Shown here piece after piece: positions 27,001-34,528 of a DNA stretch of 64,000 nt (position 1 is the stretch's first letter; each line of letters opens with the position of its first letter). Origin of the DNA: JAAYRQ01 sp035647815. GTDB taxonomy: Bacteria > Bacillota > Syntrophomonadia > Syntrophomonadales > Syntrophomonadaceae. The stretch is taken from assembly GCA_035647815.1 (NCBI GenBank), contig DASRMR010000029.1, positions 11,824 through 75,823 on the forward strand. Direction: 5' to 3'. The translations under genes and the position numbers were made by a program. Under the pieces are notes generated by a model. It was not told the origin of the DNA, did not search any database, and saw only the letters and a list, made by a program, of their open reading frames with translations.

Positions 27001-28323
27001 AAGCATAATATTGTCTATGGCTCCATCTTTTATCTGGAGGCACTTCATATCTTGTCCGCCAATATCTAAAATTAAGTCTACTTTAGGATTAAAAAACTTA
27101 GCTGCAGTATAGTGGGCCATAGTTTCAACTTCACCGATATCAAGTGAAAGAGCAGATTTAAGCAGTGCTTCACCATATCCAGTTACTGATGTATTAGCAA
27201 GTCTAGCAGTTGATGGTAGACGCTTATATAATTCTTTCAATATATTAAGGGCAGAATTTAAGGGGCTGCCACCATTATTTACATAAAATGAAAATAGAAG
27301 AATTCCATCTTCGTCAATTAGAGTAGCTTTAGTAGTAGTAGATCCAGCGTCAATACCTAGGAAACAGTCACCGACAAAAGTATCTAGATCTCCCTCTTTT
27401 ACTTTATCCATATCATGTCTTTGGCGGAAATTTTTTAATTCATCCATGTTATTAAATAAAGGTTCTAATCTTTCTACTTCCTGATGTTCAGACATATCTA
27501 AGTTTTTCAATAGATTTATTAAACTAGGTAAATTAATAGGATTTTCCGAGCCAGATGCTAATGCAGCACCCATAGCTACAAAAAACTGAGCATGTTCTGG
27601 AAATAATGCTTTATCATTATTGAGCTTTAGAGTTTCTTGAAATCTATTTCTTAGTTCAGATAGGAAATAAAGGGGGCCACCTAGGAAAGCTACATGACCT
27701 GTAATTGATTTACCGCCGGCTAGACCGCTTATTGTCTGATTGACAACAGCTTGAAACACGGAGGCAGCAATATCTTCTTGTAATGCACCTTCATTTAATA
27801 GTACTTGAATATCAGTTTTGGCAAAAACACCACACCGAGCTGCGACAGGATATATAGTAGAATGATTTTTGGATAGTTCATTTAGACCTATAGCATCTGT
27901 CCCTAGCAAAGTAGCCATCTGATCAATAAAGGCGCCGGTTCCTCCAGCACAAATTCCGTTCATCCTTTGATCTAATCCACCGCGAAAGAAAGTTATTTTA
28001 GCATCTTCTCCGCCTAGTTCAATAGCTACATCAGTTTGGGGAATCAATTTTTCGATGGCCTTATTACAAGCAATTACTTCTTGAATATGTGTAACTTCTA
28101 ACCAAGATGAAATTGCAATTCCGGCTGATCCGGTGACCATAACTGTAATTGGTCTATCGCCTATTTCTTGCAAAGCATTTATTAATAAATCTGTAGTACA
28201 TTGTCTAGTTTCGGTATAATGTCTCCGATAATCTTTATGCAATACAATTCCGTTTTTATCAATAACGACTAATTTTACCGTCGTTGATCCTACATCCAAA
28301 CCCATATGCAATACTTCGATCAT
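24016..28323 (-). CDS. Giant activase / 2-hydroxyacyl-CoA dehydratase-like protein (BadF/BcrA family, duplicated ASKHA domain)
   Basis: 1435 residues. Two ASKHA activase domains lie in tandem: the first (about 1-270) with GLDVGSTTVKLVVI, GGEDAK and CAGGTGAFID; the second (about 315-590) with GIDAGSTTTKAT, DIGGQDMK and CSSGCGSFIEGF. The CxxGCG cysteines would bind the bridging 4Fe-4S cluster. Next is a Cys-rich joint (RCGGCNNNC, GNRCEK), then DUF2229 and HgdB-like dehydratase segments to the C-terminus (DTACFPAKIAHGH; QTGGGCRATNYIGLLRKGL; MSLGHHCGEGWF; QPFGCLPNHVTGKG). Single-domain relatives drive ATP-dependent low-potential electron transfer to 2-hydroxyacyl-CoA dehydratases or benzoyl-CoA reductases. 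The natural substrate of the giant form is not established. GGAGGG precedes the ATG; the divergent TetR gene may regulate it. Confidence 0.93.
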   Translation of the reverse strand: MIEVLHMGLDVGSTTVKLVVIDKNGIVLHKDYRRHYTETRQCTTDLLINALQEIGDRPITVMVTGSAGIAISSWLEVTHIQEVIACNKAIEKLIPQTDVAIELGGEDAKITFFRGGLDQRMNGICAGGTGAFIDQMATLLGTDAIGLNELSKNHSTIYPVAARCGVFAKTDIQVLLNEGALQEDIAASVFQAVVNQTISGLAGGKSITGHVAFLGGPLYFLSELRNRFQETLKLNNDKALFPEHAQFFVAMGAALASGSENPINLPSLINLLKNLDMSEHQEVERLEPLFNNMDELKNFRQRHDMDKVKEGDLDTFVGDCFLGIDAGSTTTKATLIDEDGILLFSFYVNNGGSPLNSALNILKELYKRLPSTARLANTSVTGYGEALLKSALSLDIGEVETMAHYTAAKFFNPKVDLILDIGGQDMKCLQIKDGAIDNIMLNEACSSGCGSFIEGFAHSLNTPIEDFAELALNSLAPVDLGSRCTVFMNSMVKQAQKEGATIEDISAGLSYSVVKNALFKVIKMRNPQDLGEEIVVQGGTLQNDSILRSLELLTDKEVIRPNIAHLMGAFGAALIARDRAEPGKQSSIISPTEVEEFTSTTSLTRCGGCNNNCLLTINKFADGKRFISGNRCEKVLGKSKKDSQLPNLYDYKYKRLFSYKPLPIEKASQGVIGIPRVLNIYENYPFWFTFFTELGFRVEISPRSSRKLYERGSETIPSDTACFPAKIAHGHIAALIEKGVKLIFYPSIVYERLEHEDANNHFNCPMVISYPEVIKNNMDMIKENNVEIMTPFLPYENRKQLIRRLHQEFAYKGISKREITRAVNKAWQEDIDFKKDIQQKGEEILAYLEEHDKTGIVLAGRPYHLDQEINHGIPEIINSLGMAVLTEDAVAHLGEVERPIRVVDQWMYHSRLYAAADFVTTQDRLELVQLNSFGCGIDAITTDQVEEILKAKNKTYTVLKIDEGSNLGAARIRLRSLLAVIKNRSDGSENILPKVIPEKPTRVIFTEEMKENHTILCPQMAPIQFEFLQEAFKTEGYNIELLPSVDREAIDEGVKYINNDACYPAIIVIGQLIEALQSGKYDLDNTSVMISQTGGGCRATNYIGLLRKGLQEAGFDNIPVVSVNVYGSEKNPGFKITYKLLRKAIDSVVYGDLLMRVLHRVRPYEKIPGSANLLYERWAETCKAQINHGNKQDFEDNLKNIVEEFDQLEITNQEKPRVGVVGEILVKYHPTANNNIIKILEDEGAEVVMPDFMDFFLYSAYDYIYKSEFLNGKISQKMIGKLIIGYLEKGRKVMNKYLDESNRFTSPTTIFHKADLARPIMSLGHHCGEGWFLTAEMIDLINNGAPNIVCVQPFGCLPNHVTGKGMIKELKRNYPLANITAIDYDPGASEVNQLNRIKLMLSVAFKNIEATRQSSNKLLRQKTSNYLLPSNNLPR

Positions 28324-28403
28324 TTATATCCCTCCACCTTAAATCAGCGTTTGAAACAATGTTTGAATAAGGGCTAATTTTATGCTAATTTAGAAATAGA
28401 GTA

Positions 28404-28432
28404 TTGTCAACGCTAAATTATAAAGGTATATG
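28404..28432 (+). promoter_or_regulatory. Candidate promoter for the tetR-type gene
   Basis: TTGTCA (28404-28409), a 17-bp spacer and TATATG (28427-28432). The divergent region also holds a GTTTGAA direct repeat and a separated inverted pair AGCGTT/AACGCT, possible operator parts for an autoregulating TetR. Confidence 0.45.
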
Positions 28433-28480
28433 TTATCTTTTTAATATTAACAGCTACTTAAAAAGTAAGGAGATTAAAAC

Positions 28481-29086
28481 ATGAATATTCAATTAGACAG
28501 CCTTACGACTAAAGAAAAAATAATAAAAGTTACTATGGATATTATAGCCGAAGAAGGATTTCAGAATATTACTATAAGAAAAATCGCAGGTCGTGCCCAA
28601 GTTAATATAGCAGCTGTTAATTACCATTTTGGTTCAAAAGATGTGGTAATTAACGAATCTCTTAAAGAGGTTACCGACCAGTTAAAAAACACCTTCGAAA
28701 ATCTCAAAATAGGCGCTGAAAACCCTAAAGACAGATTATATTTATTTATAATCGAATATACGGAACTACTATTTAAGTATCCAGATATAATTAAGAATAT
28801 GATATATTATACTATCCAAAATAAACCATTAAGTAAACACATGGAATACATTACATTTATACAAAACGAAGGTATTAAAATATTGAAACAAACTATTGCT
28901 CAAATACAGCCAGATTTAGACGATCACACACTTTACTTGAAGGTATTACATTTGTTGAGTGGTTTATCATTTCCTTTCTTGATGGGGAAGTATACTGAAA
29001 GCATTATAAAAGTTGACTTAGATAGTGAGGAAATGAGGAAAATGCATATTGATATGTTGTTAGAAAATGTCTGTTCTCACCAATAA
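28481..29086 (+). CDS. TetR/AcrR-family transcriptional regulator
   Basis: 201 residues. The N-terminal TetR helix-turn-helix reads IIAEEGFQNITIRKIAGRAQVNIAAVNYHFGSKDVV, with the typical recognition-helix NYHFGSK. The C-terminal ligand-binding helices are divergent and give no ligand. AAGGAG lies 9 nt before the ATG. It is transcribed away from the giant activase/dehydratase gene with a 157-bp shared region, the usual layout of a local repressor. Confidence 0.92.
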   Translation: MNIQLDSLTTKEKIIKVTMDIIAEEGFQNITIRKIAGRAQVNIAAVNYHFGSKDVVINESLKEVTDQLKNTFENLKIGAENPKDRLYLFIIEYTELLFKYPDIIKNMIYYTIQNKPLSKHMEYITFIQNEGIKILKQTIAQIQPDLDDHTLYLKVLHLLSGLSFPFLMGKYTESIIKVDLDSEEMRKMHIDMLLENVCSHQ

Positions 29087-29214
29087 AGTGAGTGAGATTC
29101 CTGAAGCTGTAATAAATGTTTGGTAGTTTGATTCACTTTTTAGATATTATGTGGTATAAGCTTTAATATGAAAGTTATAATTTTAAAAGATTATGTAACT
29201 TTAAGGAGGTTTTT

Positions 29215-29799
29215 ATGAAATCATTAAAAGGTACTAAAACTGCTGAAAATCTAATGAAAGCTTTTGCTGGAGAATCACAAGCTAGAAACCGTTACACTTT
29301 TTATGCTTCAGTTGCTAAAAAGGAAGGCTATGTGCAAATTTCTAACATATTTTTAGAAACAGCCGCCAATGAAAAAGAACATGCTGAGAGGTTTTATAAG
29401 TTTTTACCAGAGTCTATGAATGGGGAACCGATAGAAATATCTGCTGATTTTCCTGTGGCATTAGGTGATACAAAATTCAACCTTCAAGCAGCAGCAGATG
29501 GTGAAAAAGAAGAATGGGATGAATTATATCCTGAATTCGCTAATATAGCTGATGAAGAAGGTTTTCCTGAAATTGCAGAAGTCTTTAGAAGGGTTGCTGA
29601 AGCTGAAAAACGCCATGAAGCAAGATATAGAAAATTATTAGCTAATTTGGAAAATGGCAAAGTGTTTAAAAGGGATGAAAAAGTAGAGTGGAAATGTGAT
29701 AATTGCGGATATGTTCATGAGGGTAAAGAAGCACCTGAAATATGTCCAGCTTGTGCACATGACCAAGATTACTTTGAACTATTAGCTGAAAATTATTAA
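29215..29799 (+). CDS. Rubrerythrin
   Basis: 194 residues. A four-helix diiron domain carries the metal ligands (AGESQARNRYTFYA; NEKEHAERFYKFL; ADEEGFPEIAEVFRRVAEAEKRHEARY), and a C-terminal rubredoxin domain carries CDNCGYVHEG...CPACAHD. It reduces hydrogen peroxide in anaerobes using electrons from NADH via rubredoxin or ferredoxin. AAGGAGG is 6 nt before the ATG. It is monocistronic, with a strong terminator. Confidence 0.96.
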   Translation: MKSLKGTKTAENLMKAFAGESQARNRYTFYASVAKKEGYVQISNIFLETAANEKEHAERFYKFLPESMNGEPIEISADFPVALGDTKFNLQAAADGEKEEWDELYPEFANIADEEGFPEIAEVFRRVAEAEKRHEARYRKLLANLENGKVFKRDEKVEWKCDNCGYVHEGKEAPEICPACAHDQDYFELLAENY

Positions 29800-29816
29800 G
29801 GTTTAGAATACAAGCA

Positions 29817-29853
29817 AGCTCTCTAGTTAATAGATTCTATTAACTAGAGAGCT
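29817..29853 (+). terminator. Intrinsic terminator after rubrerythrin
   Basis: 16-bp perfect stem AGCTCTCTAGTTAATA / TATTAACTAGAGAGCT with a 5-nt loop, then TTTT. Confidence 0.92.
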
Positions 29854-30023
29854 TTTTAAATTTAGCTATTTATTTAAGCAGTTTTTTATCACTTATAATT
29901 CTTAGTAAGGAAATGTTAGATTAGATATACTAAACTAAGATCATGCCGGATAAAAACAGGTTAAAATATCCATATTATATAAAAACCACATCTATTACTT
30001 ATGTGGGAAGGGATAGAGATGTT

Positions 30024-31319
30024 TTGCTAATTCAACTACTTGTATTAATCCTCTTAATCGCATTTAATGCATTTTTTGCGGCTTCAGAAATAGCTCTTAT
30101 ATCTTTAAATGATAATAAGATTAAAGTATTAGCAGATAGGGGAGATAATAAAGCCCAGATGATAGTAAACCTTTTAGATGATCCGGGACGCTTTTTAGCT
30201 ACTATTCAAATTGGGATTACTTTATCAGGTTTTTTGGCTAGTGCTTTTGCCGCAGAAAATTTCGCTGGGCGGTTAGTTAGTTTAGTTGAAAAATCAGGGC
30301 TTGATGTTTCAATTGCGATTATAAAACCTTTAGCAGTTATTTTTATAACAATAATTTTGGCTTATTTTACTTTAGTTTTAGGTGAATTAGTTCCGAAAAG
30401 AATTGCTATGCAGAAATCTGAACAAATTGCTAGGTTTTCTATAAGAGGGTTAACTATAATTTCTATTCTGTCAGCACCATTTATTAAATTACTCACTGTT
30501 TCTACTAACTTTTTTATTTACATATTAGGTGGAAATCCAAATGCTGATGAGGAATCTATCACAGAGGAAGAAATTAGAATTATGGTAGATGTAGGAGAGC
30601 AAAAGGGTGCTATACAAGAAACTGAAAAGAAGTTGATTAATAATATATTTGATTTTGATGATAAAAACATTTCGGAGATAATGACACATAGAACTGATGT
30701 AATAGGTTTGAAATTAGAATTAGGGTTTTTCGAAATAGTTGATATTATTAATAAGCAAAAGTTTACTAGGTTTCCTGTTTACCATGGTTCACTAGATAAT
30801 ATAGTAGGAATTTTACATGTTAAGGATTTGCTTAGATTCCTAAATAAAAATAATGTGGAGGGATTTGATTTATCGCAAATCATTAGAAAACCTTATTTTG
30901 TACCTGAAAATAAAAAGGCTGATGATTTACTTCAGGAGTTACAAAAGAGCAGGCTTCATATTGCAGTAGTAGTAGATGAATATGGTGGTACAGCAGGAAT
31001 AATAACTATTGAAGACTTGTTAGAAGAAATTGTAGGTGATATTGAAGATGAATATGATAATGAAGATAATGAGTATGAAAAAATAGATGATAATACTTAT
31101 ATATTTCAAGGTATGATTAGTTTGGATATGGTTGAGGAGATATTAGAGGTTAAATTACCTTCCGACGAGTATGATACTTTGAGCGGGTATATTATAGGGC
31201 AACTAGATAGAATCCCGATTCCTGGAGAGAATCCTACGGTGGAATTAGATAATATAATATTAAAAGTAGAGGAAATTGAATCTAAAAGGATTACTAAGAT
31301 AAAAAGCTGTAGAATTTAG
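30024..31319 (+). CDS. CNNM/CorC-type membrane protein with CBS domains (hemolysin C-like)
   Basis: About 431 residues from the TTG at 30024. An N-terminal DUF21/CNNM membrane domain has ASEIALISLNDNKIKVL and TLVLGELVPKRIA. Two CBS domains follow (IMTHRTDVIGL...; VPENKKADDLLQELQKSRLHIAVVVDEYGGTAGIITIEDLLEEIVGDIEDEYD). A CorC_HlyC domain ends the protein (ISLDMVEEIL...YDTLSGYIIGQL). The family exports magnesium or other divalent ions, gated by nucleotide binding to CBS. The frame is open to an ATG at 29943, but that start lacks a ribosome site; GGAAGGG precedes the TTG. Start confidence is moderate. Confidence 0.9.
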   Translation: MLIQLLVLILLIAFNAFFAASEIALISLNDNKIKVLADRGDNKAQMIVNLLDDPGRFLATIQIGITLSGFLASAFAAENFAGRLVSLVEKSGLDVSIAIIKPLAVIFITIILAYFTLVLGELVPKRIAMQKSEQIARFSIRGLTIISILSAPFIKLLTVSTNFFIYILGGNPNADEESITEEEIRIMVDVGEQKGAIQETEKKLINNIFDFDDKNISEIMTHRTDVIGLKLELGFFEIVDIINKQKFTRFPVYHGSLDNIVGILHVKDLLRFLNKNNVEGFDLSQIIRKPYFVPENKKADDLLQELQKSRLHIAVVVDEYGGTAGIITIEDLLEEIVGDIEDEYDNEDNEYEKIDDNTYIFQGMISLDMVEEILEVKLPSDEYDTLSGYIIGQLDRIPIPGENPTVELDNIILKVEEIESKRITKIKSCRI

Positions 31320-31352
31320 GCCTACTCGCGAAATCTTCGGGGTAGGCTATTT
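31320..31352 (+). terminator. Probable terminator
   Basis: GCCTAC and an inner CGA pair with TCG and GTAGGC directly after the stop codon; the following tract is only partly T-rich. Confidence 0.5.
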
Positions 31353-31433
31353 GTTTATTTTATTTTTTCTTGTTACTTATGGTATAGTATCTCTTGATGA
31401 AAATAGGTAGAAAGGTTTAAAAGGGATAAGAGT

Positions 31434-32813
31434 ATGGATAGATCAAACGAAATGGGAGTAGGAAGTATACCGAGTTTACTACTAAAGTTCTCCCTGCCGG
31501 CCATAGTCGCTATGTTAGTTCACTCTTTGTATAATGTCGTAGATAGTATATTTGTAGGTCGAGGCGTAGGAGAACTAGCTCTAGCTGGAGTTACAGTATG
31601 TTTCCCTATTGTGATAATCTTAATGGCTATGGTTATGTTGATTAGCATGGGAGCGACGACACTGATATCTATTCGTTTAGGAGAGCAAAGGGGGGAGGAA
31701 GCTGAGCAGATAATTGGTAATGCTGTAGTATTATTTCTAGTAATTGGGTTTAGCATGACTGTTTTGGGGTTAATCTTTCTCGAGCCGATTTTAAAATTCT
31801 TCGGAGCAAGTGCCAATGTATTACCGTACTCACTTGCTTATATGAGAATAATTTTATCCGGTAGTGTGTTGCTGGCAATCGGTGTAGGGATGAATAACTT
31901 TATCCGGGCTGAAGGTAATCCGAAAATAGCTATGTATACGATGGTAACAGGTGCCATTACTAACATCATATTAGATTATATATTTATCTTCATATTTCAA
32001 TGGGGAATTAAGGGAGCCGCTTTTGCTACAGTAATATCTTATGCTGTAACTACTAGCTGGGTATTATATTATTTTTTATCGGGAAATAGTCTATTGAAAA
32101 TTAGGCGTAAGAATTTTAAGCTTAAAGGTTCATTAATTACAGGGATGATGATAGTTGGTTTTCCGGCATTTGCTATGCAGATAACTAGTAGCATTCAGAA
32201 TTTAGTTCTCAACCGCAGCCTAGTTTATTATGGAGGGGATTTAGCATTAGCTGCTGTAGGCATAATAATTAGTATTGCCTCCTTCATAGTAACACCAGTT
32301 ATAGGAATTACTCAGGGTGCTCAACCGATTATAGGATATAATTACGGAGCTAAACAGTTCGGACGAGTTAAATCTACTGTAATATTAGCAATTATCGGAG
32401 CTACTGCTATCGTGACTTTTAGTTTTATTATTTCTAGGATTTGGCCGATTCAATTAATAAGTTTATTTAATCAGAACCCTGAATTGATTAAATTAGGGGC
32501 ACATGCTATGCTAATATTCTTTGTATTTCTACCATTAGAAGGTATACAACTTGTCGGTGGAGGTTATTTCCAGGCTGTAGGTAAACCAGTACAAGCTACT
32601 ATATTAACCTTATCTAGACAAGTAATTATTTTCATACCCCTAGTATTAATTCTTCCTCATTTCTGGGGTTTAGATGGTGTATGGGTTTCATCACCTTTAG
32701 CAGATTTTGGTGCTTTCATACTCGCCGTTATTTGGCTAGTGTATGAGTTTAGGAAGCTGGGTAAAATAAAAGATGAACCTGCTGTAAATAATCCGCAATT
32801 AGATAATTCTTAG
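31434..32813 (+). CDS. MATE-family efflux transporter, copy 1
   Basis: 459 residues with 12 predicted helices in two related halves. MATE hallmarks are LPAIVAMLVHSLYNVVDSIFVGRGVGELALAGVT and the second-half GITQGAQPIIGYNYGAKQ. It is expected to extrude drugs or metabolites against sodium or proton entry. An extended -10-like TGGTATAGT lies 45 bp upstream. It is closely related to the next gene, so the pair arose by tandem duplication. Substrates are unknown. Confidence 0.93.
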   Translation: MDRSNEMGVGSIPSLLLKFSLPAIVAMLVHSLYNVVDSIFVGRGVGELALAGVTVCFPIVIILMAMVMLISMGATTLISIRLGEQRGEEAEQIIGNAVVLFLVIGFSMTVLGLIFLEPILKFFGASANVLPYSLAYMRIILSGSVLLAIGVGMNNFIRAEGNPKIAMYTMVTGAITNIILDYIFIFIFQWGIKGAAFATVISYAVTTSWVLYYFLSGNSLLKIRRKNFKLKGSLITGMMIVGFPAFAMQITSSIQNLVLNRSLVYYGGDLALAAVGIIISIASFIVTPVIGITQGAQPIIGYNYGAKQFGRVKSTVILAIIGATAIVTFSFIISRIWPIQLISLFNQNPELIKLGAHAMLIFFVFLPLEGIQLVGGGYFQAVGKPVQATILTLSRQVIIFIPLVLILPHFWGLDGVWVSSPLADFGAFILAVIWLVYEFRKLGKIKDEPAVNNPQLDNS

Positions 32814-32958
32814 TTTTTAAGATTACTACTGTGTAGCTACAATGCTGTTTACAGTGCAGTGAATCGACATTTTCTGGTCACAACATCTTTTTAACATTGG
32901 AATTATGGTATAGTTGCTTAGGTATTAAATAAATAGAAGATTTCAAAGGGGTAAATAG

Positions 32959-34347
32959 ATGGATAGATCAGAACAAATGGCAATAGGGACTATTCCGAGT
33001 TTGCTACTAAAGTTCTCCTTACCTGCCATAATCGGTATGCTAGTCCAAGCTATGTACAATGTAGTGGATAGTATATTTGTAGGTCGTGGTGTAGGGGAAT
33101 TAGCTTTAGCTGGAATTACGGTAAGTTTTCCTATTATGATAATATTTATGGCTTTTACTATGTTAATTGGCATGGGTGCTACTACACTTATATCGATTCG
33201 TTTAGGGGAGGACAAAAAAACTGAGGCTGAGCATATTGTGGGCAATGCTTTAGTTTTATTTATAATTGTTGGTATTACTATAACAACACTCGGCTTAATA
33301 TTTCTTAAGCCACTTTTGAGCTTTTTTGGTGCTAGTGCCAATGTATTACCATATGCAATTGATTATATGAGAATAATTTTGCTCGGAAGTATATTATTAG
33401 CTATTGGAGCAGGGATGAATAACTTTATTCGTGCTGAAGGTAATCCGAAAGTAGCTATGTATACTATGTTAATCGGTGCAGTTACTAATGTAATATTAGA
33501 TTATATTTTCATATTCATATTCTTTTGGGGAATTAAGGGAGCTGCTTTAGCAACAATAATATCTTATGCTGTAACTAGTACCTGGGTATTATACTATTTT
33601 CTTAAAGGCAACAGTCTATTAAAAATTCGTTTTAAAAACCTTATGCCTAAAAAGACTATAGTTTTAGGCATTGCGGCAGTAGGCTTTCCGGCTTTTGCTA
33701 TGCAGATAACTAGTAGTGTGCAGAATTTAATTCTCAACCGTAGTTTAGTTCATTATGGTGGAGATATGGCCTTAGCTGCTATAGGTATAATTATGAGTAT
33801 TGCTACTCTGTTAATAATGCCGATTATAGGCATTAGCCAAGGTGCTCAACCGATTATAGGATTTAATTATGGAGCAAAACAATTAGGACGGGTTAAAGAT
33901 ACCGTAAAACTAGCACTTGTAGGAGCTACGGTTATAATAACTTTTGGTTTTATGCTTTCTAGGATTTGGCCAGCCCAATTAATAGGCTTATTTAATAAGA
34001 ATCCCGAATTGATTCAACTAGGCACCCATGGGATGCTAATCTTTTTCATATTCCTACCTGTGGTAGGGGTACAATTTGTTGGTGCAGGTTATTTCCAAGC
34101 GGTAGGTAAGCCAGTACAAGCTACTATATTAAGCTTATCTAGGCAAATACTTATCTTTATACCACTTTTATTAGTTCTTCCTCGTTTCTACGGTTTAGAC
34201 GGAATCTGGTGGGCCGGTGCTTTCTCTGACATAGGTGCCTTTTTATTAACTGGAATATGGTTATGGTATGAAATTAGGCAGATTAATAAAAAATTAGCTG
34301 CAGATAAAGAACCAGATGAAGATAAGCTAGAAGCAGCTAGTACTTAA
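32959..34347 (+). CDS. MATE-family efflux transporter, copy 2
   Basis: 462 residues, clearly paralogous to the gene before it: it shares MDRS near the start, GTIPSLLLKFSLPAI, VDSIFVGRGVGELALAG and GAQPIIGFNYGAKQ. Both genes also share the upstream TTATGGTATAGT box (32904-32914 here), so the duplication included the promoter. The C-terminal tail is acidic (KEPDEDKLEAAST). Its TAA stop is the left edge of a 50-bp repeat that also occurs at 45263. Confidence 0.93.
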   Translation: MDRSEQMAIGTIPSLLLKFSLPAIIGMLVQAMYNVVDSIFVGRGVGELALAGITVSFPIMIIFMAFTMLIGMGATTLISIRLGEDKKTEAEHIVGNALVLFIIVGITITTLGLIFLKPLLSFFGASANVLPYAIDYMRIILLGSILLAIGAGMNNFIRAEGNPKVAMYTMLIGAVTNVILDYIFIFIFFWGIKGAALATIISYAVTSTWVLYYFLKGNSLLKIRFKNLMPKKTIVLGIAAVGFPAFAMQITSSVQNLILNRSLVHYGGDMALAAIGIIMSIATLLIMPIIGISQGAQPIIGFNYGAKQLGRVKDTVKLALVGATVIITFGFMLSRIWPAQLIGLFNKNPELIQLGTHGMLIFFIFLPVVGVQFVGAGYFQAVGKPVQATILSLSRQILIFIPLLLVLPRFYGLDGIWWAGAFSDIGAFLLTGIWLWYEIRQINKKLAADKEPDEDKLEAAST

Positions 34348-34396
34348 TTCATAAGCCTAAAACTGAATCGGTATAATATAAAAATACACCATAAAA
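34347..34396. repeat. 50-bp direct repeat, left copy (remnant of hemolysin III 3' end)
   Basis: It matches 45263-45312 at 49 of 50 positions in the same orientation. On the minus strand it encodes the last 12 codons of the hemolysin III gene (ending YIIPIQF instead of YIIPIQV) with its stop, but no gene precedes it here. It therefore looks like a duplicated gene end left by an insertion. Confidence 0.92.
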
Positions 34397-34413
34397 CTTA
34401 ATCTGTGATAAAA

Positions 34414-34443
34414 CACTAAGCCCAGCTTTGCTGGGCTATTTTA
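34414..34443 (+). terminator. Intrinsic terminator
   Basis: AGCCCAGC pairs with GCTGGGCT around a TTT loop, followed by ATTTTAATT. It lies inside the island edge, after the MATE gene and the left repeat. Confidence 0.8.
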
Positions 34444-34528
34444 ATTACTAGAAAAAGGAGTTAACATTTATTATGAAGAAATTATAAGTAACAATAAAAT
34501 AAATCCATATATATGGGAGGCAATCTGT

